This document shows positions 17,078-25,867 of a stretch of DNA of 64,000 bases, in pieces. Position numbers and translations under genes: made by a program. Positions within the stretch are counted from its first letter, which is position 1. Each line of letters begins with the position of its first letter. The notes under the pieces were generated by a model. It was not told the DNA's origin. It saw only the letters and a list, made by a program, of their open reading frames with translations, and did no database searches. Source of the DNA: Sphingopyxis alaskensis RB2256 (GTDB lineage: Bacteria; Pseudomonadota; Alphaproteobacteria; Sphingomonadales; Sphingomonadaceae); NCBI RefSeq assembly GCF_000013985.1, contig NC_008048.1, positions 1-64,000 on the forward strand. The letters are read 5' to 3'.

Positions 17078-18832
17078 ATGACTGGGGGATGCTCTCCTCT
17101 CGCGACGCGCTGCGGTCGGCTCTGGGGCCTGCTTGGCCTCATGCTGCTCACCATGCCCGCGACACCCGCGCAGGCCCGCGCGCTCGACGTCGAGCGCGAC
17201 CTGTGCCACGCGGTGAGCGGCACCGCGCTCGGCGACGATGCGCTGCCGCGCCTGCGCTTTGCCTGCCGCGGCACCCCCGATGATTATCAGAAGCAAAGCC
17301 TGTGGCTCCGCACCACGCTCGACGAGCGGCCGGTGCAGGGCGGCCTGGCGCTGATGCTGCACAATTCGCGCTTCGACCGGCTGGCGGTCGGCTTTTCCTA
17401 TGCCGACGGCACAACACGCTGGCAGCGGGTGCGCAGCGGCGATTTCGGATCGCACTGGCGCGCCGGCGGGCAGATCCTGTTCGATGCACCCCCGCGCGCT
17501 GTGCCGGTAACGGCCGTGACGATGCGTTTCGATGGCCTTGCCGCGCACCAACTTGTCCGCGCGCGCATCCTCCCGGCGGATGAGGCAGGGGTGCAGGCCT
17601 CGGGCATGGCCGCGGCGATCGGCGCTGCGCTGACGCTGCTGCTCGTCAGCGGCATTTACAGCCTGTCGCTCGCGGTTGCGGTGCGCCGCCAATATCTCGC
17701 CTGGCAAGCGGGGTGGTCGGCGACGATGCTGCTATGGGGCACGCTCTGGTCGCAGGCGCACCTGGCGCTCCTGCCGACGATGGCCGGGACGGCGACGGCG
17801 CAAATCTGCACCTTTCTTGCCTGTCTTGCCATTGCGGTGGCGACGGCGAGCGCCGTCACCGCGGTCGAGCGCGGCCGGGGCGTGCGGGGCCTCAGGATCG
17901 TCGCATTGCTCCTTGGCGTCGGCGTCGGTCTGGCGGGCATCCCGCTCGCGCTGATCCGCCGCGGCGACCTCAGCCTGCTCGCCGACCTGTTGGGCTTCGC
18001 CATCCTCGCCGACCTGATCGTCGTGGCGATCTATCTCGCGCTGGCGTGGCGGCGCGGATCGGTCGAGGCGCGCGACTTTCTGGCGGCGTGGGGGCTGCCG
18101 ATGGCGGTGCTGGCGTTCATCCACATCGTCGACGTCAACAAGGACTTCTGGGGCGGCGGCTCGCAATTCGTCATGCTGGTCGCCGCGACCTGGCAGGCGC
18201 TCTGGCTGGCCGCCGCCGCCACGCGCCGCCTCGCGCAGCTTCGGATCGAGCGCGACCATGCCCGCGATGCCGAGGCACGGGCGCAGACGCTGGCGCGCCG
18301 CGACCCGCTCACCGGCCTTGCGAACCGGCGCGGCTTCATCGACAGCGTCACCCCGCTGCTCGACCGTGCACGCGTCGGCAATCTGCCCGCGGCGCTGCTG
18401 CTCGTCGATATCGACCGCTTCAAGTCGATCAACGACATCCATGGTCACGAGGCGGGCGACGCGGTGCTGTGTACGATCGGACAGCGGATCGAACGCTGGG
18501 AAGGGCCGATGTGTACCGTCGCGCGGCTGGGCGGCGAGGAGTTCGGCCTGCTGACGATCGGCATGGAGGGTATTGTCCTCAGCCGTTTTGCCGAGAGCAT
18601 CCGGCGCGGCCTTGCCGACTGCGACCATAGTGTCATCGTCGGCGACCGACCGGTGACGGCCAGTATCGGCGTCGCCGAAGTGCGTCCGGCGTGCGATTTC
18701 AAGCAGCTCTATCGCGTCGCCGACGAAGCACTTTACGACGCCAAGCGCGGCGGCCGCAACAGGGTCATCGTCCAGCGGTACCGCGACGGACCGCCGCGCG
18801 CGCCAAGCCGCGAGATCGTGCTGTTGAAATAG
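17078..18832 (+). CDS. Membrane-bound diguanylate cyclase (7TMR-DISM-like sensor, GGDEF)
   Basis: A 584-residue protein: signal segment (LLGLMLLTMPATPAQA), a periplasmic sensing domain (about 35-180), seven or so membrane helices (about 185-385, starting AAAIGAALTLLLVSGIYSLSLAV), a short coiled linker (RIERDHARDAEARAQTLARRDPLTGLANRRGF) and a C-terminal GGDEF domain. The active-site signature is GGEEF within ARLGGEEFGLL, an active variant, and DIDRFKSINDIHGHEAGD carries the metal and substrate residues. It makes c-di-GMP in response to an unknown external signal. I see no RxxD inhibitory site directly before GGEEF. Confidence 0.9.
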   Translation: MTGGCSPLATRCGRLWGLLGLMLLTMPATPAQARALDVERDLCHAVSGTALGDDALPRLRFACRGTPDDYQKQSLWLRTTLDERPVQGGLALMLHNSRFDRLAVGFSYADGTTRWQRVRSGDFGSHWRAGGQILFDAPPRAVPVTAVTMRFDGLAAHQLVRARILPADEAGVQASGMAAAIGAALTLLLVSGIYSLSLAVAVRRQYLAWQAGWSATMLLWGTLWSQAHLALLPTMAGTATAQICTFLACLAIAVATASAVTAVERGRGVRGLRIVALLLGVGVGLAGIPLALIRRGDLSLLADLLGFAILADLIVVAIYLALAWRRGSVEARDFLAAWGLPMAVLAFIHIVDVNKDFWGGGSQFVMLVAATWQALWLAAAATRRLAQLRIERDHARDAEARAQTLARRDPLTGLANRRGFIDSVTPLLDRARVGNLPAALLLVDIDRFKSINDIHGHEAGDAVLCTIGQRIERWEGPMCTVARLGGEEFGLLTIGMEGIVLSRFAESIRRGLADCDHSVIVGDRPVTASIGVAEVRPACDFKQLYRVADEALYDAKRGGRNRVIVQRYRDGPPRAPSREIVLLK

Positions 18833-18851
18833 CGCGCCGCGATGCTGGCGA

Positions 18852-19319
18852 TCAGAGCGAAGCCGCCTTGTTTTCGACCACCTCGAGCGGTGGCGGCGCC
18901 TTGGCCGCCATCGCGCCATGGCGGCGGTGCGACAGCTTGCCGTCGACCTTGCCGCCATTTTCGATGGTGATCGTTTCGTAGGTCACGTCGCCGGTGATCC
19001 GCGCGGTGGCGTGAACGATCAGCGTCTTGGCCTCGATCGATCCGTCGAGCAGGCCCGCGATCTTTGCCGTTTCGGCGGTCACCGCGCCCTTGATCTCGCT
19101 CGCCTCGCCCTGGACGAGGTTGGCGCATTTGAGGTCGCCCTCGATCTTGCCGTCGACGTGCAGATCGACGCTTGCCGCCACATTACCGGTGACGACGACG
19201 TCCGACCCCAGGATCGAGAAGGTCGTGTGGCGCGCGCCCGTCGCCATCTTAGCGGTCACCGCGGGCGGCAGCGACGGAGACGACTCGCTGTCGTGCGTCG
19301 TTTTTGACTTCGAGAACAT
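18852..19319 (-). CDS. Bactofilin (polymer-forming cytoskeletal protein)
   Basis: The 155-residue protein has a disordered N-terminus followed by the right-handed beta-helix core of bactofilins: FSILGSDVVVTGNVAASVDLHVDGKIEGDLKC, then repeats of the form GxVTAETAKIAGLLDGSIEAKTLIVHATARITGDV. Bactofilins polymerise without nucleotide and localise cell-wall enzymes. Its 5' end overlaps the 3' end of the M23 peptidase gene by 71 bases in another frame, a conserved pairing consistent with bactofilin placing the peptidase. Confidence 0.93.
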   Translation of the reverse strand: MFSKSKTTHDSESSPSLPPAVTAKMATGARHTTFSILGSDVVVTGNVAASVDLHVDGKIEGDLKCANLVQGEASEIKGAVTAETAKIAGLLDGSIEAKTLIVHATARITGDVTYETITIENGGKVDGKLSHRRHGAMAAKAPPPLEVVENKAASL

Positions 19320-20427
19320 CGGCTTTGGCCTCCAGGAAGCGGCGCGGATTGACCGCGACGCCGTTCAAACGGACTTCGAAATGCAGGTGGCTGCCGGTCG
19401 ACCGGCCGGTCGAACCCATCTTGGCGATCTGCTGCCCCGCGGCGACCTTGACCCCCGCCCTGGTCGTGAACCCCGACAAGTGGGCATAGCGCGTCATGAT
19501 GCCCTGACCATGATCGACTTCGACGACATTGCCATAGCCCGACTTGACGCCGACAAAGCTGACGCGGCCCGGCGCGGCGGCAAGGATCGGCGTGCCGATC
19601 GGGCCGCGGAAGTCTACGCCCGCGTGCATCGCGCCGGCGCCGGTGAAGGGGTCGCGGCGATAGCCGAAGCCCGACGACATCATCAGAACATTGGCGGGAT
19701 TGCCCGACGGCACCGCGACGAGCGTGCGTTCGAGAACTTCCATGCGGAACAGCGCACCATCGAGCGCGGCGAAGCTGGCGCCGAGCGCCTTGGCCTGACC
19801 CCCGCGGCCACGAAAGGGAATGAAGGGACCGCCGCGACCGGCCGCGGCGTTGCGCACCAGCGTGTCGGGGTTGAGGCCAAGAGCTGCAACCGCGGTTTCG
19901 GCTTTTGCGACACGGTCCTTGACGGCGCCGAGCAGGCGTGCGGCAAAGGCCTCCTGCCGCGCTGCGAGCCGCGCCAGCACTTGTGCTTCGGGCGGCAGGT
20001 TCGGGTCGATCGCGCTCGTCTTGACGGGTTCGGCGGGCGCGGCGTCCGACGTATGCGTTTTTTGGGCGGCGGTGGCCATGTCGGCCGGATCGATGCCGAA
20101 ATGACTTTCGGCGACGCTTTCAAGCAGCGCCTGTCGCTCTTCGAGATCGGCGGCGGTTTCGGCGACGCGGTCGCGATATTTGGCGATGCGCGCCTCGGAC
20201 GCGGCGGCGGCGGCTTTCTGCGCCGCAACCGCCGCGCGTTCGTCGGCGGTGAGCAGCTGGTTGACGAGCACGGCAAGCGTTGCGCCCGCCCAGGCGAGCA
20301 GCACCAGCCCGGCGATCAGCGCGACGCGTTTCTGCCAGAGGGCGCTGACACGCAAGAAACGGACGTGGCCGTGCGTGCGAACGAAGATTTCATGGTCCTG
20401 AAACAGCGCGTTAAAGCGCTGGCGCAC
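19249..20427 (-). CDS. M23-family peptidoglycan endopeptidase (bactofilin partner)
   Basis: From GTG 20427 (VRQRFNALFQDHEIFVRTHGHVRF) it has 392 residues: a short cytoplasmic part, one membrane anchor (VALIAGLVLLAWAGATLAVLVNQLL), a periplasmic coiled coil, and a C-terminal LytM/M23 domain. Zinc-binding motifs are HAGVDFRG (HxxxD) and HLHFEVR (HxH), with GYGNVVEVDHGQG between. The frame stays open to ATG 20613, but the added 62 codons look non-coding. It cleaves peptide cross-links in the wall, probably under bactofilin guidance. Confidence 0.9.
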   Translation of the reverse strand: MRQRFNALFQDHEIFVRTHGHVRFLRVSALWQKRVALIAGLVLLAWAGATLAVLVNQLLTADERAAVAAQKAAAAASEARIAKYRDRVAETAADLEERQALLESVAESHFGIDPADMATAAQKTHTSDAAPAEPVKTSAIDPNLPPEAQVLARLAARQEAFAARLLGAVKDRVAKAETAVAALGLNPDTLVRNAAAGRGGPFIPFRGRGGQAKALGASFAALDGALFRMEVLERTLVAVPSGNPANVLMMSSGFGYRRDPFTGAGAMHAGVDFRGPIGTPILAAAPGRVSFVGVKSGYGNVVEVDHGQGIMTRYAHLSGFTTRAGVKVAAGQQIAKMGSTGRSTGSHLHFEVRLNGVAVNPRRFLEAKADVLEVKNDARQRVVSVAAARGDR

Positions 20428-20649
20428 ATCGCGCAGGCCCGTTGGTTTCGACGACAAGTGGCGACCCCATCTTGTTTGTTTTTGGAGCCCTCCGCCCCGA
20501 TTGATGCGCGCCTTAACAGGCCGAACGGACCCAGGCGAATCTTTGGGCGCCGAGTCGGGGTGAGTCGAAACCAACGCGCGGTGAACGGTGTCAACACGGC
20601 GGAACGCTGCCAATCTGGCGCGAAATGACGTGCGAATCGGCGGCTTATA

Positions 20650-20686
20650 TTGACGGCTTGCTTACCAATTTTGGCTAGGGGTAAGC
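20650..20686 (+). promoter_or_regulatory. Possible promoter and inverted repeat before the methyltransferase-like gene
   Basis: TTGACG (20650-20655) could be a -35 box. GCTTACC (20660-20666) and GGTAAGC (20680-20686) form a 7-bp inverted repeat with a 13-base spacer that ends one base before GTG 20688 and includes the ribosome-site-like AGGGGTAAG. It could be a regulatory hairpin that hides the start. The call is weak. Confidence 0.35.
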
Positions 20687-20687
20687 G

Positions 20688-22094
20688 GTGCATATCATGG
20701 CCGAATCCGCTCCGATCCGCGCTGCCGAGGCGGCCAGCGATCCCGTCGTCCCGGCGCCCGCGCGCCCGCGTTCGGCGGTCAGCGCGGGGGTCGGCCTGGT
20801 CGGGCTGGCCGGTCTTTTGACCTATTTGCTGCTCGCGCGCTTCGCGCCCGAGGTCGCCGCCTTTCTGGGGATCGACTGGGGCGACCGGGGGCCGATGAGC
20901 GGACCCAATTCGGCGGTCGCCAGCGTGCTCGCCTGCGGCGTGCCGATGGTGCTCTGGTCGGTGTTCGTCGACAAGGTGCACCGCAATCCGTCGACAGGGA
21001 TCGACTGGGCGCTGCGGCGCCCATGGCGCGACACACTCGACATCAGCCTGACCAAGCTCGCCGGGCTGTGGGCGACCTGGGGGCTGATCGCGCTGATCTA
21101 TGGGACGATGCGCTATTATTGGGAGGGCAATTACGCCTTTTCGATGAACCTGCTGGAGCGCGTCGCGCCGTGGCTGCTCCTTGTCTCGGTGCCCTATATG
21201 CTGTGGCTCGACCGCCGCATGATCGAGCCGCGCGACGGTTGTTACCAATTCGGGCGCTGGCTGATCGCGCCCGGCAAACCCGTCGATGGCCGCGCGATCG
21301 GCCATCATCTGCGCGCCTGGGCGGTGAAGGGTTTTTTCACCGCCTTCATGCTGTCGATCGTGCCCGGCAATTTTTCGGCGCTCGTCACCGTGCCGATGGC
21401 CGAGGTGCTCGCGAACCCCTATCTGACCGGCATCTGGGCGATCAATCTCCTCTATCTCGTCGACGTCCATATCGCGACGGTGGGCTATATACTGACCTTG
21501 AAGCCGCTCGACGCGCATATCCGCACCGCCAACCCCTATGGCATGGCGTGGGTCGCGGCGCTCGTCTGCTATCCGCCCTTCATCCTGATGAGCGGCGGGC
21601 CGCTCGATTATCAGGTCCATGGCGCTGACTGGGGGCATTGGCTCGCGGGGCATGACGGCCTGCTGGTCCTCTGGGGGGCGGTGCTGGTGCTGCTGACCGC
21701 GGTTTACAGCTGGGCGACGATGGCGTTCGGCATCCGCTTTTCGAACCTGACGCACCGCGGCATCATCACCCACGGCCCCTATGCCTTCACGCGCCATCCC
21801 GCCTATGTGGCGAAAAATCTGACCTGGTGGATCGGCGCGCTGCCCTTCCTTGTCACCGCGGGCGGCTGGGTCGAGGCGGCGCGCAATGTCGTGCTGCTCG
21901 GCCTTGTCAGCGGCATTTATTACTGGCGCGCCAAGACCGAGGAAAAGCATCTGCTCGGCGATCCGGCCTATGTCGCCTATTGGAACTGGGCACAGGCGCA
22001 GGCGCCGGTACCGCGGCTGATCGCGAAACTGACGGGGCGGGCGCGCCCGTTGGTCCGGCTGGAACCCGACGCGCGGGTGGGGCCGGTGGCCTAG
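20688..22094 (+). CDS. Multi-pass membrane protein with C-terminal isoprenylcysteine/phospholipid methyltransferase-like domain
   Basis: The 468-residue protein has roughly ten hydrophobic segments. The C-terminal 130 residues show the ICMT/NnrU-type signature ITHGPYAFTRHPAYVAKNLTWW and later YWRAKTEEKHLLGDPAYVAYWN, which bind S-adenosylmethionine in membrane methyltransferases. The N-terminal half is larger than in ordinary ICMT-like proteins (about 200 residues). GTG 20688 follows AGGGGTAAG; ATG 20697 is the alternative. The methyl acceptor is unknown. Confidence 0.75.
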   Translation: MHIMAESAPIRAAEAASDPVVPAPARPRSAVSAGVGLVGLAGLLTYLLLARFAPEVAAFLGIDWGDRGPMSGPNSAVASVLACGVPMVLWSVFVDKVHRNPSTGIDWALRRPWRDTLDISLTKLAGLWATWGLIALIYGTMRYYWEGNYAFSMNLLERVAPWLLLVSVPYMLWLDRRMIEPRDGCYQFGRWLIAPGKPVDGRAIGHHLRAWAVKGFFTAFMLSIVPGNFSALVTVPMAEVLANPYLTGIWAINLLYLVDVHIATVGYILTLKPLDAHIRTANPYGMAWVAALVCYPPFILMSGGPLDYQVHGADWGHWLAGHDGLLVLWGAVLVLLTAVYSWATMAFGIRFSNLTHRGIITHGPYAFTRHPAYVAKNLTWWIGALPFLVTAGGWVEAARNVVLLGLVSGIYYWRAKTEEKHLLGDPAYVAYWNWAQAQAPVPRLIAKLTGRARPLVRLEPDARVGPVA

Positions 22095-22107
22095 CGCGCC
22101 GCTCCAA

Positions 22108-22200
22108 GATCCTCCCCATCGCAAGTCGATGGGGAGGATCATCGAGGGACGCTCTCCACCCCAAAGCGGCACCCCTCCCCATCGCCGGGCGACGGGGAGG
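22108..22200. terminator. Bidirectional terminator/palindromic repeat
   Basis: A perfect 14-bp stem (22108-22121 against 22127-22140, loop CAAGT) lies between two convergent genes. A second, weaker hairpin of similar composition, CCTCCCC...GGGGAGG, lies at about 22173-22200. The position suits termination from both sides. It also belongs to the dispersed palindrome family seen elsewhere in the window. Confidence 0.6.
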
Positions 22201-22211
22201 TTGCCGGGCCT

Positions 22212-24476
22212 TTAGAACTTCACGCCCGCCTCGACGCCCCAGATGCGGGGTTCGTTGACATAGCTCGTCAGGTTGTTGAAATCGATGCCGCCGGTCGGCG
22301 ATTCATCGTTGGTGATGTTGCGCACAAAGGCCGCGACGTCGAAACGGTCGGTGCGGTAGCCGACGCGCAGCCCGCCCTCGATCATCTTGTCGTCCGAGAA
22401 CTCGACCGACTGATAGAGGAAGAACTGCACCTTCGACCGGTAATACCAGTCGGTGAAGGCATAGATGGCGCCGTCGCCGACGGGGATTTCATAACCCGCG
22501 GTCGCATTCAGCGTCCACTTGGGCGACTGCGGCAGCTGGTTGCCGTCGATCGAGAAGATGCCGGGGCTGCCCGGCCGCTGCGGGTCGAGCACCGTGCACG
22601 GCGTCGCCGAACCACAGCCCGCGACAAAAGCGTTGGCATCGTCGATCTCGGCGACGTTCCACGCGCCGCCCACGCTGAAGGTCAGCCCGCGCGCAGGCGC
22701 CGCCTGCAATTCGGCCTCGATCCCATGGCCCTTGGCATCGACGTTGAGCAGGCTGGCGACGTTCGCCGTGCCGCCGACCGCGGTCAGCTGAAGATCCTTG
22801 GTATCGAAATAATAGCCGGTGAGGTTGAAGCGGACGCGGTCGTCGAGGAAGGCGGTCTTGATCCCCGCCTCATACGACATCGTTTCTTCCTGATCGGCGG
22901 TCGAAATCACGCGCGAGAAGGTCAGGCGGCCCTGCACCGACGGCGCGCGATAGCCGCGCGCAACGCGGGCGTAGAACGTCACGGCGTCCGACGCTTCCCA
23001 GGTCGCGCTGGCGTCCCATGTCAGCAGCTTGCCCTTGACCCTCGCGCTTTGGGGCGGGACCGGCGTGTTCGGATTGACGACGAAGATCGGGCGCGTTTCG
23101 ACCGGGCGCGCCGCGACGAAATCGCGCGTGTCGTGGTTGTAGCGCGCGCCGGCCTGAAGCGTCAGGCCGCCCTCGAAGGCGTAATTGACCGAACCGAAGA
23201 TGCCATAGGCTTCGCTGTCCTGCCGCTGCACCGCGATCGCCGCAGGGGCTGCGTCGGTCGGACCGCCGAAATCGAAGCTGGTGATGTCGAGCCCTTCGTC
23301 GAAATAGAAGGCGCCGAACTGGTAACCGAGCCCGCCGCTGTTGTTCGAGGCGATGCGGATTTCCTGCGTGAACTGGTCGAGGCTGGGCACATTGTCCTGG
23401 CTCTGCGCCGCGAAGGGAATCAGTCCGGGACCCGATACGGGCAGGAATACCGCGCCGAAGCCGCCGTCGATGTCGCCGCGGCTCTTGAAATTGCCGTTCC
23501 AGTAGGAGGTGATCGAATAGGCGGTCACCGCGCCGAAATCATATTCGAGGTTCAATGCGGCATTATAGGTGTTGAGCTTCTGGAAATTGATTCCGTCCTG
23601 CCACACCTTGTCGCGCTCGAACGCGGTGTCCGCGCCGCCGAGGCCGACAAGGCGGTTGCTGCCCGGCAGCTGCGTATTGGCGCGGAAGATGATCGCCGAG
23701 CCGTCGAAGACGCGAACCTGCCCGGTTACGCGACCGGTAAAGGGGCCGTTTTCATATTGCAACTGGAGCCGCGCGGCGATGTCGTCATAGCCGCCGAGAT
23801 CGTCCTTTGCGGTGGTGGCGATATTGTCGACCCAGTCGTCGCGATGCTGATAGAGGCCCGAGAGGCGCACCGAAAAGCCATTGTCGTCGGCGGCGCCCGC
23901 CGCGACTTCGACCTGGCTGGTGCCGTAACGGCCATAGCTGGCGCGCGCATAGCCGCCGGTCTTGCCGGGCTTGACGGTGTCGAACTTGACGATGCCCGCG
24001 GGGGTGTTGCGGCCGAAGAGCGTGCCCTGCGGCCCGCGCAGCACCTCGACGCGGTCGAGGTCGAAGATCGGAAAGCCTTTCAGGATCGGGTTTTCGAGCA
24101 CGACCTCGTCGTAAACGAGACTGACCGGTTGCGAGGCGTTGAGGTCGAAGTCGGTGTTGCCGAGGCCGCGGATATAGAAGCGCGGAAAGGAGCGGCCATA
24201 GGAGCTTTCGATGTTGAGGCTGGGGACGCGGCCCGCGAGCGCGCGGATGTCGGCGCCGGTCGAGGTGATCGCGCCCAGCGTGTCGCCCGACAATACGCTG
24301 ACCGACACCGGCACATCCTGCAGGCTTTCCTCGCGGCGCTGCGCCGTGACGACGATGTCGCCAAGGCCGCTGCCTTCTTCGGCGGCGACGACCGAAGCCT
24401 CCTGTGCGGCGGCGGGGGCGACCGCGGCGGCAGCGAGGGCGACGCTCATGGCAAGGGCGGAAGGAAGATGGCGCAT
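22212..24476 (-). CDS. TonB-dependent outer-membrane receptor
   Basis: A 754-residue receptor starting at ATG 24476 (AAAGGA seven bases upstream). It has a signal peptide (MRHLPSALAMSVALAAAAVAPAAAQ), the TonB box/plug start GDIVVTAQRREESLQDVPVSVSVLSG, the plug end VLRGPQGTLFGRNTPAGIVKF, and a 22-strand barrel ending in the aromatic-terminal pattern (GVEAGVKF). This plug type (IVVTAQRREESLQDVP) is the large sphingomonad family whose ligands are often unknown. No substrate gene lies beside it, since a repeat element separates it from the PepSY gene. Confidence 0.9.
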   Translation of the reverse strand: MRHLPSALAMSVALAAAAVAPAAAQEASVVAAEEGSGLGDIVVTAQRREESLQDVPVSVSVLSGDTLGAITSTGADIRALAGRVPSLNIESSYGRSFPRFYIRGLGNTDFDLNASQPVSLVYDEVVLENPILKGFPIFDLDRVEVLRGPQGTLFGRNTPAGIVKFDTVKPGKTGGYARASYGRYGTSQVEVAAGAADDNGFSVRLSGLYQHRDDWVDNIATTAKDDLGGYDDIAARLQLQYENGPFTGRVTGQVRVFDGSAIIFRANTQLPGSNRLVGLGGADTAFERDKVWQDGINFQKLNTYNAALNLEYDFGAVTAYSITSYWNGNFKSRGDIDGGFGAVFLPVSGPGLIPFAAQSQDNVPSLDQFTQEIRIASNNSGGLGYQFGAFYFDEGLDITSFDFGGPTDAAPAAIAVQRQDSEAYGIFGSVNYAFEGGLTLQAGARYNHDTRDFVAARPVETRPIFVVNPNTPVPPQSARVKGKLLTWDASATWEASDAVTFYARVARGYRAPSVQGRLTFSRVISTADQEETMSYEAGIKTAFLDDRVRFNLTGYYFDTKDLQLTAVGGTANVASLLNVDAKGHGIEAELQAAPARGLTFSVGGAWNVAEIDDANAFVAGCGSATPCTVLDPQRPGSPGIFSIDGNQLPQSPKWTLNATAGYEIPVGDGAIYAFTDWYYRSKVQFFLYQSVEFSDDKMIEGGLRVGYRTDRFDVAAFVRNITNDESPTGGIDFNNLTSYVNEPRIWGVEAGVKF

Positions 24477-24633
24477 GACCTGTCCTTTTCGAAAGTGAAG
24501 CGGGTAGGTAGACAATTTTCCCGCCGTTGCCGCGCACGCGCCGCACGGTCAACGCCCGAGCGCCGCGCCGCCGTCGTTCGTGTCAGCAGTGTTGCCCAAT
24601 TGCTGCACTTTCGGGGCGATGCGGGAGGCGGGT

Positions 24634-24743
24634 TAGAGCGGCGTGCTGTATATCCTCCCTGTGGCCGACGGCCATGGCGAGGGGGACCCGCCGCAAAGCG
24701 GTGGTGGGGAGGGGGGTGCAATCGAGCGCCAATCGCCGCTCTA
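24634..24743. mobile_element. Small terminal-inverted-repeat element (MITE-like, IS630-end-related)
   Basis: TAGAGCGGCG at 24634-24643 and its exact complement CGCCGCTCTA at 24734-24743 bound about 110 bases without a gene; with flanking bases the match grows to 14 bp (GGGTTAGAGCGGCG). The left end continues TGCTGTATATC, which is the same as the left end of the IS630-family remnant at 30531. It fits a non-autonomous element inserted at a TA. It fills most of the otherwise gene-free stretch 24477-24778. Confidence 0.6.
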
Positions 24744-24778
24744 ACCCCCGCTTACCAACCCAACGCAGCCTTTTGCGC

Positions 24779-25867
24779 CTAGGCCGAAGCCAGCGCTGTC
24801 TTCTTTGCTGCGCGCTTCGCCGTTTTCGGCCGCCTGAACCAGAAGGTCCATACCGCGAGGCTGCCAAGCAGCGTCAGCGAAAGTCCCGAAACCGTCAGCA
24901 AGCTGCGCCATGCCCAGCCGCCGACCCTCGACGCATGGAGCGGGAAGGCCATGTTGAACGCCTGCGCCCCCGGCGGCATCGCGAGCGCATCGCGCGCGCC
25001 CAGCACGTCGCCGGTCGCGGCGTCGAACCACAGGGTCGTGCGACCATTGGGGAGCCATTCGGCGGGCTGTTTCATGCGCAGGCTGATCGGGTCGCCATCC
25101 TTGCGCGGCAGGCTGAGGATGCGGAACTCGGCGTCGGGGAAGCGGCGGTGCGCTTTGGTCAGCATCGCGGTGTAATCGGGCTTTTCGGCAAGCGGGCCAC
25201 CCATGTATTTCGGCAGATCGAGCGCCTTCGCGGTTTCGGCGGGCGATCCGAAGGGGGCGACCACCCCCAGGGCGAACGGGCGGAAGATCATCATCGTGCC
25301 GGTGACGATCGAAATCAGCAACAAGGGCGCGGCGACGATGCCGAGGTCGCGGTGGTGCATCAGGACCGACGGGCGGCTCATCCTTTTGGGCCACAGGCGA
25401 AGCTGGAAAGTCCGCCGTGTGCGCCACCACAGGATGACGCCGCTGATCACGAAAAACAGCCCTGCAAGCCCTGCGACGCCGATCACCCATTCGCCATTGT
25501 CGCCGACGAAGAGATGGTGGTGGAAATCGAAGAGCCAGAGTTCGGGCCGCTCCCACTGGCTCGCCCAGCGCGTGACAATCTCGCCCGACTGACTGGCATA
25601 GGCGCCCGCACCTTCTGCGAGCCGCAGTTGGTGCAGCCCGAAGCGTTCGTCGGCATAGATGATGCCCTGCGTCCCCTGTGCCGCCATCAGCTTTTCGGTG
25701 GCCGCGGCGACGGTGGCAAGATCGCCTCGCAGCGGATCGCCCGCGCCCGGCACGCCGATCCACAGATGCTCGTAAAGCAGGATCGTGCCCGACAGGCCGA
25801 GCAGCGCGAGCACCAGGCCGATGAGCCCCCCCGTCCAGCGGTGCAGCGTGTCGAGCAGTTTCATCAT
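24779..25867 (-). CDS. PepSY-domain membrane protein (iron-uptake-associated reductase type)
   Basis: The 362-residue protein has the PepSY_TM architecture. An N-terminal helix with LLDTLHRWTGGLIGLVLALLGLSGTILLYEHLW is followed by a periplasmic PepSY region, WLFDFHHHLFVG, the pair of helices GLAGLFFVISGVILWW and RTFQLRLWPKRMSRPSVLMHHRDLGIVAAPLLLISIVTGTMM, and a last helix. Histidines in HRW, FHHHLF and MHHRD may bind haem. Such proteins next to siderophore receptors are thought to reduce ferric siderophores. It starts directly at the stop of the receptor gene upstream. Confidence 0.85.
   Translation of the reverse strand: MMKLLDTLHRWTGGLIGLVLALLGLSGTILLYEHLWIGVPGAGDPLRGDLATVAAATEKLMAAQGTQGIIYADERFGLHQLRLAEGAGAYASQSGEIVTRWASQWERPELWLFDFHHHLFVGDNGEWVIGVAGLAGLFFVISGVILWWRTRRTFQLRLWPKRMSRPSVLMHHRDLGIVAAPLLLISIVTGTMMIFRPFALGVVAPFGSPAETAKALDLPKYMGGPLAEKPDYTAMLTKAHRRFPDAEFRILSLPRKDGDPISLRMKQPAEWLPNGRTTLWFDAATGDVLGARDALAMPPGAQAFNMAFPLHASRVGGWAWRSLLTVSGLSLTLLGSLAVWTFWFRRPKTAKRAAKKTALASA

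Noticed and set aside
15221..17707. An 828-codon open frame on the minus strand opposite comM and its neighbour
   Set aside because: It is antisense to a well-supported gene, has no family resemblance and is low in hydrophobic order. Long antisense frames are expected in GC-rich genes.
20428..20613. 62-codon N-terminal extension of the M23 peptidase gene
   Set aside because: Its codon use and composition look non-coding, and conserved sequence begins at VRQRFNALFQ; the GTG at 20427 is preferred.
24477..24633. Possible small gene between the TonB receptor and the TIR element
   Set aside because: Only frames antisense to or overlapping the receptor leader are present; none has a start site or domain.
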